Shown: positions 25,321 to 34,519, numbered from the stretch's first letter. The stretch is 64,000 nucleotides of DNA from Pacificimonas sp036351775 (GCA_036351775.1 JAZBPX010000005.1:35904-99903), one strand, 5' to 3'. Translations and numbers: made by a program. Notes: generated by a model not told the origin, from the sequence alone.

Positions 25321-25913
25321 GACCCGCCCGCCAATGTTTGCCAGATCATTCGGATGTCATCGCGGAAGCGGTAATTCTCGGCATAGTCGCGGTTGAGGCG
25401 GACCTTGTCGGGCCAGATGACCTCGTCATTGTAGCGCACGGGATCGGGCTGGGCGGCGAGGAGCTCCTGCTCGTCCGCATATTTCAGGGTCGCGGGGCCG
25501 GTGATGCCGGGGCGCAGGGCGAGGACGACGCGGTCCTTGCCGGTCAGTCTGTCGGCATAGCCGGGGACATCCGGACGCGGACCGACGAAGGACATGTCGC
25601 CCTTCAGGACGTTCCAGAGCTGGGGCAGCTCGTCGATCTTCCAGCGCCGCAGCCGGGCGCCGAGCGGTGTGATGCGCGTATCGTTCGCGGTGGTGATGCT
25701 GGTGCCGCCGACCGCGCGCATGGTGCGGATCTTGTAGACGGTGAAGGGGACGCCGCCCTTCCCGATGCGTTCCTGCGCGAAGATGCCCGAAGCCCCCGTG
25801 TCACGGCGAGCAGCGATGACGGCGAGCGCGATGATTGGTGCCGTCGCCACAAGGCCCGCCGCCGACGCTGTCAGGTCAAAGGCCCGCTTCAGAAGGCGGT
25901 CGCGCGCCGTCAT
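25317..25913 (-). CDS. Undecaprenyl-phosphate sugar-1-phosphate transferase (small PglC-like type)
   Basis: The 198-residue product is the minimal monotopic phosphoglycosyltransferase: one re-entrant hydrophobic helix (about 14-35), the VYKIRTM block (59-65) and the catalytic Asp-Glu dyad D94/E95 in WKIDELPQLW. GDMSFVGPRP follows. It starts repeat-unit assembly by moving a sugar-1-phosphate from a UDP-sugar to undecaprenyl phosphate on the inner membrane. There is no polytopic N-terminal domain such as WcaJ has. The next gene starts before its stop. The substrate could be the UDP-HexNAc made by the CapD/DegT pair. Confidence 0.93.
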   Translation of the reverse strand: MTARDRLLKRAFDLTASAAGLVATAPIIALAVIAARRDTGASGIFAQERIGKGGVPFTVYKIRTMRAVGGTSITTANDTRITPLGARLRRWKIDELPQLWNVLKGDMSFVGPRPDVPGYADRLTGKDRVVLALRPGITGPATLKYADEQELLAAQPDPVRYNDEVIWPDKVRLNRDYAENYRFRDDIRMIWQTLAGGS

Positions 25914-25941
25914 GCTCAGCCAAGATCAGCGCCGCGCCGCA

Positions 25942-27096
25942 TCACACATAATCGTGCATGCGGATGCCGTCCCAGGCGTTCGACAGCTTTGCCGTGCCGA
26001 GGATCAGCTTCACGACGCGTTCGGAGGTGTTGGTGATCTGGTAATCGTCAGGCACGGGGCAGGGGATGCCGGCGTTCCGGCGTTCCCGGTGGATGGCGAC
26101 GACCGCCTCGATGGCAGCCAGCATCGTGTCCTGGTCGAGGCCGGTGGCTATGATTGAGCCGGTGTCGAGCGCTTCCGGCCGCTCGATGGAATCGCGCGGA
26201 GTGATGGCGGGGAAGTCCAGCATCGAGCTTTCTTCCGCGATGGTCCCGCTGTCCGAGATTGCGCAGTAGGACTGCATCTGCAGGTGGTTGTAATCGTGGA
26301 AGCCGAAGGGCTTCATGTCCTGCACACGGGCGTCGAGCGTTACATCGTCCAGCGCCTCTAGCCGGTTGCGGGTGCGCGGGTGGGTCGAGACGATGACCGG
26401 CATGTCATAGCGCTCCGCCAGCGCGTTCAGCGTGCCGACGAGCGAGCGCAGCCGGTCCTTCGAATCGACATTCTCCTCCCGGTGCATGGAGACGATGAAG
26501 TAGTTTTGCGGCTGCAGATCCAGGCGGGCGAGGACGTCGGACGCCTCGATCTGGTCGCGGTAGTGATCCAGCACCTCCTTCATCGGAGAGCCGGTCACGT
26601 AGATACGGCGGTGCTGCATCCCCTCTGACAGGAGGTGCCGCCTGGCGTGCTCGGTGTAGGTCAGGTTGAAGTCGGCAATGTGATCGATCAACCGCCGGTT
26701 GGTTTCCTCCGGCACGTTGCGGTCGAAGGAGCGGTTACCCGCCTCCATGTGGTAAATCGGGATTTTCATCCGCCGCGCCATGATGGCGGCAATGGCGCTG
26801 TTGGTGTCGCCGAGAACGAGCAGCGCGTCGGGACGCTCGGCCTTCAGAACCTTTTCGGTTTCGATCAGGATGCCGCCGAGTACTGCGCCGAGGCTGGAGG
26901 TGTCGACACCCAGAAAATGGTCCGGTTTCCGGACATCGAGGTCCGAGAAGAAGACCTCGTTCAGCTCATAGTCCCAGTTCTGGCCCGTGTGGACGATCTG
27001 GTGGTCGGTATACTCGTCAAGGCGCGCCATGACGCGCGACAGGCGAATGATCTCTGGCCGGGTGCCGAGAACGGTGGTGACCTTCAGTTTGCTCAT
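25942..27096 (-). CDS. fnlC: UDP-N-acetylglucosamine 2-epimerase family enzyme (FnlC/CapG-type)
   Basis: This is a non-hydrolysing UDP-HexNAc 2-epimerase fold of 384 residues from the ATG at 27096, with GTRPEIIR at 11-18, VLGDTNSA and HMEAGNRSFD. These are the invariant blocks of the WecB/FnlC family. Located directly after fnlA and fnlB, it should be the C2 epimerase (WbjD/CapG) that converts UDP-2-acetamido-2,6-dideoxy-L-talose to UDP-L-FucNAc, rather than a WecB supplying ManNAc. The ATG at 27123 would overlap fnlB and is less likely. The gap to the PglC-like gene is 28 bp. Confidence 0.87.
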   Translation of the reverse strand: MSKLKVTTVLGTRPEIIRLSRVMARLDEYTDHQIVHTGQNWDYELNEVFFSDLDVRKPDHFLGVDTSSLGAVLGGILIETEKVLKAERPDALLVLGDTNSAIAAIMARRMKIPIYHMEAGNRSFDRNVPEETNRRLIDHIADFNLTYTEHARRHLLSEGMQHRRIYVTGSPMKEVLDHYRDQIEASDVLARLDLQPQNYFIVSMHREENVDSKDRLRSLVGTLNALAERYDMPVIVSTHPRTRNRLEALDDVTLDARVQDMKPFGFHDYNHLQMQSYCAISDSGTIAEESSMLDFPAITPRDSIERPEALDTGSIIATGLDQDTMLAAIEAVVAIHRERRNAGIPCPVPDDYQITNTSERVVKLILGTAKLSNAWDGIRMHDYV

Positions 27097-27106
27097 CAGA
27101 TGGGCC

Positions 27107-28219
27107 TCAGACCGGATCGGCATAGGTGTCTGGGTTGGCGGGGTCGAACAGGTGGTGCGACCAGAAGAAGGTCACGACATCCTCGTCCGAGATATTCTCG
27201 ATATGGTGCGTGTGGAGCGGCGGCATGTCGATGGCGGCGGGCTTGTCGCCGTCGACGATGAACTCGTGCACCTCGTCGGTCAGGACGCGGCGGATCCGGA
27301 TGGCGGCCTTGCCCTGAACGACCAGGAACCGCTCAACGAGATCATAATGGAAATGGTCGCCGCGGACCTTGCCCGGTTTCGTTGTCGATATGAACGACTG
27401 CGCCGCCGTGCCGCCCTTCGCCGTCTCGAACAACGCGCCGCGGTGATCCGCGTTGACAGTCAGCATCATCGGATAGCGGTCCGGATAGCCGCCAACGCGG
27501 TAGCTGTTGAACAGCGCGACCTCGAACGGGTCGGCGAGCGGCGGGAAGATGTTCGCGGTGTAGCTGTCGTGGAAACCCTTCAGTATCTGCCACAGGTCAG
27601 GAACGCTCGTATCGCGTCCCGCGGGGGCAATGGTCCCCGTCATGCCGTTCAGGACCGCGTCGATGGCGAGCTGCGCCGCCTCGCCGGCATGGAGCAGCTG
27701 GACGCGGCCGTCGGGGTTCAGGTCCGGCGTTTCGCCCTTCCACAGCTTGTCGATCAGGGTCGCGGTGACGTTGTTGTAATAGGGCCGCGCGCACTCGCCG
27801 AAGATGTGCGGCATGACGAGATTCGTATATTTGTCCGCGAAGTCGTCCAGCAGCTCACCCGCGATCCGCTTCGACCGCCCATAGGGCGTGTCGCTGGCAG
27901 CGTGGGTGCTGTTGGCGTAGACGATATGGGGGTTCACCTCCGCAGCCTTGCAGGCGTCGATCAGAGACCGCGAGATGGCGGGATTGCCCGTCTCGACTTC
28001 GGCTTCTTCCCCGCGGTTGATCCCGGCGAAATGCAGGATGGCGTCGACGCCCTGCAGGTAGCCGGGCAAGCGGTCCCGCTGTGCCTCCTCCTGATCGATC
28101 TGGACGAGTTCGAACGGTTCGGCTTCGCCCCTGTAGCGGGCGGCGCAGTTCTGTGCGTGCAGGCGGGCGCTGGCGTGCCAGCCGACAAGGCCCTTCGCGC
28201 CGGTGACAGCGATCTTCAT
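27107..28219 (-). CDS. fnlB: UDP-2-acetamido-2,6-dideoxy-hexulose reductase/epimerase with cupin domain (FnlB/CapF)
   Basis: Two-domain enzyme of 370 residues. An SDR domain has the dinucleotide loop GAKGLVG (7-13) and catalytic Y113/K117 in TPYGRSK. A C-terminal cupin (about 245-365) has metal-binding histidines in GDHFHYDLVERFLV and PPLHTHHIEN. This fusion is diagnostic of CapF/FnlB, which carries out the epimerisation and reduction step from the FnlA product toward UDP-L-FucNAc. It overlaps fnlA by four bases (ATGA). An intact cupin argues that both steps work. Confidence 0.93.
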   Translation of the reverse strand: MKIAVTGAKGLVGWHASARLHAQNCAARYRGEAEPFELVQIDQEEAQRDRLPGYLQGVDAILHFAGINRGEEAEVETGNPAISRSLIDACKAAEVNPHIVYANSTHAASDTPYGRSKRIAGELLDDFADKYTNLVMPHIFGECARPYYNNVTATLIDKLWKGETPDLNPDGRVQLLHAGEAAQLAIDAVLNGMTGTIAPAGRDTSVPDLWQILKGFHDSYTANIFPPLADPFEVALFNSYRVGGYPDRYPMMLTVNADHRGALFETAKGGTAAQSFISTTKPGKVRGDHFHYDLVERFLVVQGKAAIRIRRVLTDEVHEFIVDGDKPAAIDMPPLHTHHIENISDEDVVTFFWSHHLFDPANPDTYADPV

Positions 28220-29241
28220 GCGCGTTCGGCCTTCCAGCTTGCGACCTCGTCCCGAACCTCCGGCAGGGACATGAGGAGGTCCTTTACCTCTTCGACGTTC
28301 AGCCGCTGCGTGTTGTGCGAGTGGTAGTCCTCGAGCGCGGCGGTCTTGTCCTCGCCTTCCTTGAAATAGGCGTTGTAGTTCAGGTCGCGGGTATCGAGTT
28401 GCAGGCGGAAATAGTCGCCCAAGTCCTCGGCCGTTACCAGTTCCTGCGCACTGGCGAGGGTTTCGTAGAGCTTTTCGGCATGCCGCCAGCCGATCTCCTT
28501 CACCTCATGATCCGGAACCTCGAACAGTTCGAGCAGCGCGGTCACGAGGTCGGCGATGGTGGAGGCTCCGGCCTTCTTGATGAAGAGATCGCCCTGCCGG
28601 GCATGGTCAAAGGCGAACTTCACCAGGCTGACCGAATCCCGCAGCGGCATCAGGAAGCGCGTCATCTGCGGCTCGGTCACCGTGATCGGTTTGCGCGCCT
28701 TGATCTGCTTGATGAATAGCGGGATGACCGACCCGCGTGAATACATTACGTTCCCGTAGCGGACGGCGGAGAGTGTCGTGGTAGCCCCGGACCCCAGTTC
28801 CCTTGCCCGAGATTGGACCAGTTTTTCCATCATCGCCTTCGACATTCCCATCGCGTTGATGGGCATGACGGCCTTGTCGGTAGAGAGGCAGACGACGCTC
28901 TTCACATTCGCCGCGATGGCGGAGCGAATGACGTTCTCCGAGCCGATAATGTTGGTGCGCACCGCCTCCATCGGGAAGAACTCGCAGGAGGGCACCTGTT
29001 TCAGCGCCGCCGCGTGAAAAACGGCGTCGACGCCCTTCATGGCGCGGTCGACGCTGTCCCGTTCGCGAATGTCGCCGATGTAGAAGCGGACGCGGGAATC
29101 GCTGAGCTGGGCGCGCAGGGCATCCTGCTTTTCCTCGTCACGGCTGAGGACGCGCACTTCCGGCGTGCCGCGGTCGAGAAGATCCTGCAGCATGGTCTTG
29201 CCGAAGGAGCCGGTGCCGCCGGTGATCAGAATCGTGTCCAT
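28216..29241 (-). CDS. fnlA: UDP-GlcNAc 4,6-dehydratase/5-epimerase (FnlA/CapE)
   Basis: The first enzyme of the UDP-L-FucNAc pathway, 341 residues from the ATG at 29241. Motifs are GGTGSFG at 8-14, the STDKAVMPINAMGMSKAMMEK region where Met takes the usual Tyr position, and the WRHAEKLYETL block near the C-terminus. The start at 29241 is preferred to an ATG at 29286 because the protein then opens at the first beta strand. It heads the minus-strand operon that ends with wzx. The promoter should lie in the 130-bp gap shared with radC. Confidence 0.93.
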   Translation of the reverse strand: MDTILITGGTGSFGKTMLQDLLDRGTPEVRVLSRDEEKQDALRAQLSDSRVRFYIGDIRERDSVDRAMKGVDAVFHAAALKQVPSCEFFPMEAVRTNIIGSENVIRSAIAANVKSVVCLSTDKAVMPINAMGMSKAMMEKLVQSRARELGSGATTTLSAVRYGNVMYSRGSVIPLFIKQIKARKPITVTEPQMTRFLMPLRDSVSLVKFAFDHARQGDLFIKKAGASTIADLVTALLELFEVPDHEVKEIGWRHAEKLYETLASAQELVTAEDLGDYFRLQLDTRDLNYNAYFKEGEDKTAALEDYHSHNTQRLNVEEVKDLLMSLPEVRDEVASWKAERA

Positions 29242-29261
29242 GGTCCCCGCGCCATTAACGT

Positions 29262-29278
29262 GCCGCAAGATTTGCGGC
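29262..29278. promoter_or_regulatory. Perfect palindrome in the fnlA leader
   Basis: GCCGCAA, three bases, TTGCGGC: a 7-bp perfect dyad 20 bp upstream of the fnlA start, in the divergent gap with radC. It could be an operator or an RNA hairpin in the leader of the 11-gene operon. No other copy was noticed. Confidence 0.3.
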
Positions 29279-29369
29279 CCCTTCATTCGGGAGCGCAGCT
29301 AGCAGGGGCGGAAAGCCGCGTCCACGCCCGCCTTGGCCTGCCGCACGGCGCGACCTAGAAGGCTGTGCG

Positions 29370-30050
29370 ATGGCGGCCAGTAACCAGCAGAAGAACCACC
29401 GCGAGCGGCTGCGCCTGCGGATGCGCGAGGGCGGGTTCGAGGCGTTTCACGATTATGAGCTGCTGGAATATCTGCTGACCTTCGTTCACCGGCAGGGCGA
29501 TACCAAGGCGATCGCGAAGGCGCTGATCGCGGAGTTCGGCAGCTTCGGTGCGGTGTTCGCGGCGAGCCATGCCGAACTGGTGCGGGTGAAGGGCGTTGGC
29601 GACAAGGCGGCGGCGGCAATCCACTTCGTCGCCGCCTCGATACTGCAGGTCCTGAAGGAGGAAGCCTCGGGGCGGCCGGTCCTGAGCAACTGGGCAGCGG
29701 TCGAAGATTATCTGAAGGCCAGCATGGCGCACCAGCCGCGCGAGCAGTTCCGCATCTTGTTCCTCGACACGAAGAATGTCCTTATTCGCGATCATGTGCT
29801 GAGCGTGGGGACGGTCGACCAGACGGCGGTGCATGTGCGGGAGCTGGTGAAGGCGGCGCTGGAAACGCACGCCTCTGCCCTGATAATCGTGCACAATCAT
29901 CCGTCAGGCGATCCCAGCCCCTCGCGGGACGACATCCGCATGACCGATTTGATCAAGCAGGCGCTGTCGCCGCTCGGCATCACGCTGCACGATCATATCA
30001 TCGTGGGATCGAAGGGGCTGTACAGCTTTCGGGCGAACGGTCTGGCCTGA
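29370..30050 (+). CDS. radC: RadC-family JAMM/MPN domain protein
   Basis: The 226-residue protein has helix-hairpin-helix-like residues (VRVKGVGDKAAAAI, about 71-84) followed by a JAMM domain with H175, H177, S185 and D188 in HNHPSGDPSPSRDD, the full zinc-binding set HxH-x7-S-x2-D. RadC was named as a DNA-repair protein, but its role is not settled. The length is standard. It diverges from the polysaccharide operon and marks its right boundary. It is probably transcribed alone or with purB, 68 bp downstream. Confidence 0.93.
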   Translation: MAASNQQKNHRERLRLRMREGGFEAFHDYELLEYLLTFVHRQGDTKAIAKALIAEFGSFGAVFAASHAELVRVKGVGDKAAAAIHFVAASILQVLKEEASGRPVLSNWAAVEDYLKASMAHQPREQFRILFLDTKNVLIRDHVLSVGTVDQTAVHVRELVKAALETHASALIIVHNHPSGDPSPSRDDIRMTDLIKQALSPLGITLHDHIIVGSKGLYSFRANGLA

Positions 30051-30118
30051 CACGCGTTGAAGCGCGGCGGGGCGGCTGATAGGCGCGCTGGCCAGACCCC
30101 AACAGGAGCGCCTCGCCA

Positions 30119-31420
30119 ATGATCCCCCGCTATTCCCGCCCCGAGATGACCCGGATCTGGGAGCCGGAAACGAAGTTCCAGATCTGGTTCGAGATCGAAG
30201 CGCACGCAATGGACGCGCTCGCCGAGCTGGGCGTTGTGCCGAAGGACGCGGCGAAGGCGGTCTGGGAGCGCGGCGGCTTCGACATCGAGCGGATCGACGA
30301 GATCGAGCGCGAGGTGAAGCATGACGTCATCGCCTTCCTGACGAGCCTGCAAGAGCATGTCGGCGAGGAAGCGCGGTTCGTGCACCAGGGCATGACGAGT
30401 TCGGATGTGCTCGACACGTGCCTGAACGTGCAGCTGGTGCGGGCGGCCGACCTGCTCATCGAAGACCTGGAGGCGCTGCTGGTCGTGCTGAAGCGGCGGG
30501 CGATGGAGCACAAGACAACGGTCACCATTGGGCGGAGCCACGGCATTCATGCCGAGCCGACGACGTTCGGGCTGAAACTGGCGCAGGCTTATGCCGAGTT
30601 TGATCGCTGTCTGGCGCGGGTAAGGGACGTCCGTGAGGAGGTTCGAACCTGCGCGATTTCAGGGGCGGTAGGAACCTTTGCCAATATCGATCCGCGGGTC
30701 GAGGCGCATGTTGCTGAAAAGATGGGATTAAAGCCCGAGCCGGTATCGACGCAGGTGATCCCGCGCGACAGGCATGCGATGTATTTCGCAACGCTCGGCG
30801 TGATCGCGTCGTCGGTCGAGAGACTGGCAGTCGAAATCCGGCATTTGCAGCGCACCGAAGTTCTTGAGGCGGAAGAATATTTCTCGCCGGGGCAGAAGGG
30901 TTCGTCGGCGATGCCGCACAAGCGCAATCCGATCCTGACCGAGAACCTGACGGGCCTCGCGCGGCTGGTGCGCGGCTATTCCATTCCGGCGATGGAGAAT
31001 GTCGCACTGTGGCATGAGCGGGACATTTCGCATTCATCGGTCGAGCGCATGATCGGCCCCGACGCGACGGTGACGCTGGACTTCGCGCTGGTGCGTCTGA
31101 CGAACGTCATGGACAAGCTGCTCGTTTATCCGGAGCGGATGCAGAAGAATATGGACCGGATGGGCGGCCTGATCCACTCACAGCGCGTGCTGCTGGCGCT
31201 GACGCAGGCGGGCGTGAGCCGCGAGGATGCCTACCGCCTGGTGCAGCGCAACGCGATGAAGGTGTGGGAATCGGACGGCGAGAAGAGCCTGATGGCGCTG
31301 CTCAAGGCCGACCCGGAGGTGAGCGCGGCTCTGTCCGATGAAGAGATCGAGAGCCGGTTCGACCTTGGCTATCACCTGAAGCATGTGGATACGATTTTCG
31401 CGCGGGTGTTTGGGGACTGA
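30119..31420 (+). CDS. purB: Adenylosuccinate lyase
   Basis: It splits fumarate from SAICAR and adenylosuccinate in purine synthesis. The 433-residue length is typical of the shorter alphaproteobacterial/Bacillus type. The fumarase/ASL signature SSAMPHKRNP is at 262-271, with the catalytic Ser in the flexible loop. GMTSSDVLDT and TIGRSHGIHAEP, carrying the general acid/base histidines, come earlier. Start at ATG 30119 gives MIPRYSRPEMTRIW, the usual N-terminus. A paired palindromic element starts 24 bp after the stop and may act as its terminator. Confidence 0.96.
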   Translation: MIPRYSRPEMTRIWEPETKFQIWFEIEAHAMDALAELGVVPKDAAKAVWERGGFDIERIDEIEREVKHDVIAFLTSLQEHVGEEARFVHQGMTSSDVLDTCLNVQLVRAADLLIEDLEALLVVLKRRAMEHKTTVTIGRSHGIHAEPTTFGLKLAQAYAEFDRCLARVRDVREEVRTCAISGAVGTFANIDPRVEAHVAEKMGLKPEPVSTQVIPRDRHAMYFATLGVIASSVERLAVEIRHLQRTEVLEAEEYFSPGQKGSSAMPHKRNPILTENLTGLARLVRGYSIPAMENVALWHERDISHSSVERMIGPDATVTLDFALVRLTNVMDKLLVYPERMQKNMDRMGGLIHSQRVLLALTQAGVSREDAYRLVQRNAMKVWESDGEKSLMALLKADPEVSAALSDEEIESRFDLGYHLKHVDTIFARVFGD

Positions 31421-31443
31421 GGAGCCGCCCGGCGTAGCCATTG

Positions 31444-31537
31444 CTGTCATCCCCGCGAAGGCGGGGATCTCCCGCAGCACCCATCGACCAGCGCCCCGCT
31501 ACACCGCATGAGATCCCCGCCTTCGCGGGGATGACAG
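31444..31537. repeat. Paired palindromic element (family A), copy 1
   Basis: Two inverted units flank about 45 bp. Each unit reads GTCAT-CCCCGC-GAAG-GCGGGG-ATC or its complement, and each unit is itself a hairpin. It lies between purB and the Fe-S subunit gene. See the finding on compensatory changes among copies. Confidence 0.9.
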
Positions 31538-31563
31538 TTTTTTGGGAATCGCAGCCCTTTCAG

Positions 31564-31589
31564 GAGGCGCAGGCCTTCGCCGGGATGAC
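31564..31589. repeat. Degenerate single unit of family A palindrome
   Basis: Single unit ending in CCTTCGCCGGGATGAC that matches one half of the 52757 element. The opposite stem side has decayed (GCAGG instead of CCCGG), so the hairpin is broken. Confidence 0.55.
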
Positions 31590-31706
31590 GATGTTGGGGG
31601 TAGGGCGTTCGGTTTCCACCGACAGTTTCGCCGCGTCGACGAGCGGCGTTTCCAAGTTCGCCGGTTCGCGCTAGCCTTCCCCAGAGGATTGGGAAGGGAC
31701 CGAACG

Positions 31707-32174
31707 ATGACCATCAGGCTGACCGTGAACGGCGAGGCGCGCACCTATGAGGGCGATCCGGAGCAGCCGCTCTTGTGGTATTTGCGCGACGAGGCCGGGC
31801 TGAAGGGTACGAAGTTCGGCTGCGGCATCGCGCAGTGCGGGGCCTGCACCGTGCATCTGGACGGCGCGGCGACGCGGACCTGCGTGCTGCCGATGGCGGC
31901 GGTGGACGGCGCCAGCGTGACCACGATCGAGGGGCTGGCGAACGAAGACGGCACCCTGCACCCTGTGCAGCAGGCGTGGGTCGATGAGGATGTGGCGCAG
32001 TGCGGATATTGCCAGGCCGGGCAGATCATGACGGCAGCCTATCTTCTCGAGAATAATCCCGACCCGAGCGAGGAGGATATCCGCATGGAGATGACGAACC
32101 TCTGCCGCTGCGGAACCTATTCGCGGATTGCGAAGGGCGTGAAGCGCGCCGCCAAGACGATGCAGGAGGGCTGA
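31707..32174 (+). CDS. 2Fe-2S subunit of a molybdenum hydroxylase (IorA-type)
   Basis: The 155-residue protein carries two [2Fe-2S] sites: the plant-type ligands C39, C44, C47 and C59, and the C-terminal helical-domain ligands C99, C102, C133 and C135. This is the small electron-transfer subunit of xanthine-dehydrogenase-family enzymes, in the two-subunit form found in isoquinoline 1-oxidoreductase and aldehyde dehydrogenases. The ATG at 31707 is preferred; 165 bp of upstream open frame is not conserved-looking. The large subunit starts 4 bp after the stop, so they form one operon. Substrate is unknown; no FAD subunit is present. Confidence 0.93.
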   Translation: MTIRLTVNGEARTYEGDPEQPLLWYLRDEAGLKGTKFGCGIAQCGACTVHLDGAATRTCVLPMAAVDGASVTTIEGLANEDGTLHPVQQAWVDEDVAQCGYCQAGQIMTAAYLLENNPDPSEEDIRMEMTNLCRCGTYSRIAKGVKRAAKTMQEG

Positions 32175-32178
32175 ACCG

Positions 32179-34449
32179 ATGACCGTGCATCTGAAGAGTG
32201 CCGATCTTGCCGCCGCGACGCTGAAGCGCCGCGATTTCCTGAAAGTGTCGGCGGCAGGCGGCACCATGCTGCTGAGTTTCCGCATTCCTGCGCCGGCAAG
32301 AGCGCATGGTGAGGCGACTGGCGCGGGTGCGATGCTGGACGCGCATGTCCGGATCGATCCGGACAATGTCGTGACCATTCGCACCGCGACGACCGAGATC
32401 GGGCAGGGAACGAACACGTCCATCCCGATGCTGATCATGGAGGAGCTGGACTATCCGTTCGACGATGTGCGGGTGGAGAATTTCCCGGCGCGCGTCGTCG
32501 CGGTCGACGGTCAGCCGCAGGTCGACGCCTTCGTGCAGGGCGCGGGCGGCTCGACGGCGATCTGGGAAGGCTATGACGGCGGACGGCAGATCGGCGCGAA
32601 GGCGCGGATGATGCTGGTTGCCGAGGCGGCAGAGCGCTGGGGCGTCGATGCCGGGACGCTGTCCACCAAGGACGGCTTCGTGATCGGCGCGGGCGGTGCG
32701 CGCCTGAGTTACGGCGAGCTGGCCGAGGGTGCGGCCGCGCGGGCGGTCCCGGAGGGCGAGGTCGCGCTGCGGCCAAGGTCCCAGCACAGGCTGATCGGCA
32801 CGTCCCAGAAGCAGAAGGACCGCGGGAAAATCGCGCGCGGCGTTCCGCTGTACGGAATCGACCAGGAATTGCCGGGCATGCTGCACGCGGTGATCCTGCG
32901 CTGCCCCTATTTCGACGGCAGCGTCGCGGCGCTGGACGATGCGGCGGCGCGCAGGGTGCCGGGCGTGCGGCACATCGTGCCGATTGCCGGGCCGACGCCG
33001 GGCGCGCCCTATGCGACCGAACCGTTCAATGCCGGGATCGGTGTCATAGCCGACAGCTACTGGCAGGCACTTAAAGGCCGCGATGCGCTGAACGTCGAAT
33101 GGGCACCGGGGCCTGCGGGCAAGGAGTCGACGGCGGCAAGCTATGCCGCGACCCGCGCCGCGCTGGAAGCGGGCGAGGGGCTGGAGCTTGAGGCCAAGGG
33201 CGACATGGCTGCGGCGCTCGCCGAATCGGCGAAGACGCTGACGGCGACCTACGAGATGCCGATGGTGGCGCATGCCCCGCTGGAGCCGCAGAATGTGATC
33301 GCGCATTTCGATGGCGACCGCCTGAAGATCGTGACGGCAACTCAGCAGCCGATTCGGGTGCGGCGCACCGCCGCGGCGGTCGCGGGGATCGACGGCGAGA
33401 AGATCGACATCGTTCCGGTGCGTTCAGGCGGCGGGTTCGGGCGGCGGCTTTATGGCGACATGATCGCGGAGGCCGTGATGCTGGCAAAAGCCGCGAACGG
33501 CAGGCCGGTGAAGATCGTCTGGACGCGCGAATGCGACATGATGGTCGACCCCTATCGGCCCGGCGGCGTGCACCGGATGACCGTGGGCCTGGACGCAAAG
33601 GGCGACATGCACGCCTGGCACCACCAGGCGGCCAGCCAGTCGCTGAGCTATCGCTCGCGGGCAGAAATGAAGCCGACGGACTATCCGCAGTTCGAGGTGT
33701 TTCCCGACGATCAGCCGGGCAGCTTCGCCCGGAATGTAAAGGTCGATTATTTGCTGATGGATAGCGCCGCGCCGCGCGGATACTGGCGCGCGCCGGGACA
33801 CAATAACACGGCCTTCGTCCAGCAGGCCTTCTTTGACGAAGTGGCGGAGCTGGCCGGGCGCGACCCGCTGGAAATGCGGCTGTCCTTCCTTGAGCCGGCG
33901 CGCGAGGTGCCCTGGTCGGGGCATGGCGGGCCGGTGATGGAAACCGGGCGGCTGGCGGCTGTGCTCAAGCTGGCGGCGGATAAGGCGGGCTGGGGCGAGA
34001 GCCTGCCCGCGGGCAGCGGCCGCGGCATTGCCGGGCATTTCAGCTTTGGCACCTATGTGGCGCATGTCGTCGAGGTGACGATGACCGACTGGGGCGGCTT
34101 TACCGTCGACCGGGTGGTCAGCGGCATCGATTGCGGCGTTCCCGTCAACCCGAACGGCATCGCCATGCAGAATGAGGGCTCGATCAACGATGCGCTATCG
34201 ACCGCGCTGGGTCAGCAGATCACCATCGAGGACGGCATGGTGCAGGAAACGAATTTCGACCTCTACCGCATGATGCGGATGGCGGACGCGGCCCTGACCA
34301 TCGAAACGCACATCGTCGGTTCGGATGCCCCGCCGCGCGGGATGGGCGAACCCGCCCTGCCGCCCTTTGCCCCGGCGCTGGTGAATGCCATCTATGCGGC
34401 GAGCGGGAAGCGCATTCGGACGCTGCCCATCGCCGACCAGCTGACCTGA
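32179..34449 (+). CDS. Molybdopterin-binding subunit of a molybdenum hydroxylase (IorB/aldehyde-oxidase type)
   Basis: The 756-residue catalytic subunit has a twin-arginine signal (RRDFLK at 17-22 followed by a hydrophobic Ala/Gly stretch), so the folded complex is likely exported to the periplasm. The molybdenum-cofactor domain includes GGGFGRRLYGD, and near the C-terminus GMGEPALPP supplies the active-site glutamate. It would hydroxylate an N-heterocycle or oxidise an aldehyde, passing electrons through the Fe-S subunit to a cytochrome. Chaperone (XdhC) genes are not next to it. The substrate cannot be inferred. Confidence 0.92.
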   Translation: MTVHLKSADLAAATLKRRDFLKVSAAGGTMLLSFRIPAPARAHGEATGAGAMLDAHVRIDPDNVVTIRTATTEIGQGTNTSIPMLIMEELDYPFDDVRVENFPARVVAVDGQPQVDAFVQGAGGSTAIWEGYDGGRQIGAKARMMLVAEAAERWGVDAGTLSTKDGFVIGAGGARLSYGELAEGAAARAVPEGEVALRPRSQHRLIGTSQKQKDRGKIARGVPLYGIDQELPGMLHAVILRCPYFDGSVAALDDAAARRVPGVRHIVPIAGPTPGAPYATEPFNAGIGVIADSYWQALKGRDALNVEWAPGPAGKESTAASYAATRAALEAGEGLELEAKGDMAAALAESAKTLTATYEMPMVAHAPLEPQNVIAHFDGDRLKIVTATQQPIRVRRTAAAVAGIDGEKIDIVPVRSGGGFGRRLYGDMIAEAVMLAKAANGRPVKIVWTRECDMMVDPYRPGGVHRMTVGLDAKGDMHAWHHQAASQSLSYRSRAEMKPTDYPQFEVFPDDQPGSFARNVKVDYLLMDSAAPRGYWRAPGHNNTAFVQQAFFDEVAELAGRDPLEMRLSFLEPAREVPWSGHGGPVMETGRLAAVLKLAADKAGWGESLPAGSGRGIAGHFSFGTYVAHVVEVTMTDWGGFTVDRVVSGIDCGVPVNPNGIAMQNEGSINDALSTALGQQITIEDGMVQETNFDLYRMMRMADAALTIETHIVGSDAPPRGMGEPALPPFAPALVNAIYAASGKRIRTLPIADQLT

Positions 34450-34519
34450 GGCGCGCTGGGCAGCGCCTGAGACCAGACGTCACGGGGAACGGAGCGGGCC
34501 GCCCGCGTATTCAGAGAAT

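Noticed and set aside
17396..29241. A genomic island with integrase or transposase
   Set aside because: No integrase, transposase or attachment repeat is seen at either end; only base composition hints at exchange of wzx/wzy.
31444..31537. Palindromic elements as ordinary intrinsic terminators
   Set aside because: They come as paired inverted units with shared flanks and no T-tract, so a repeat family explains them better; termination may be a side effect.
31444..31589. CRISPR-like repeats
   Set aside because: The units are paired inverted palindromes, not regularly spaced direct repeats with unique spacers, and no cas gene is present.
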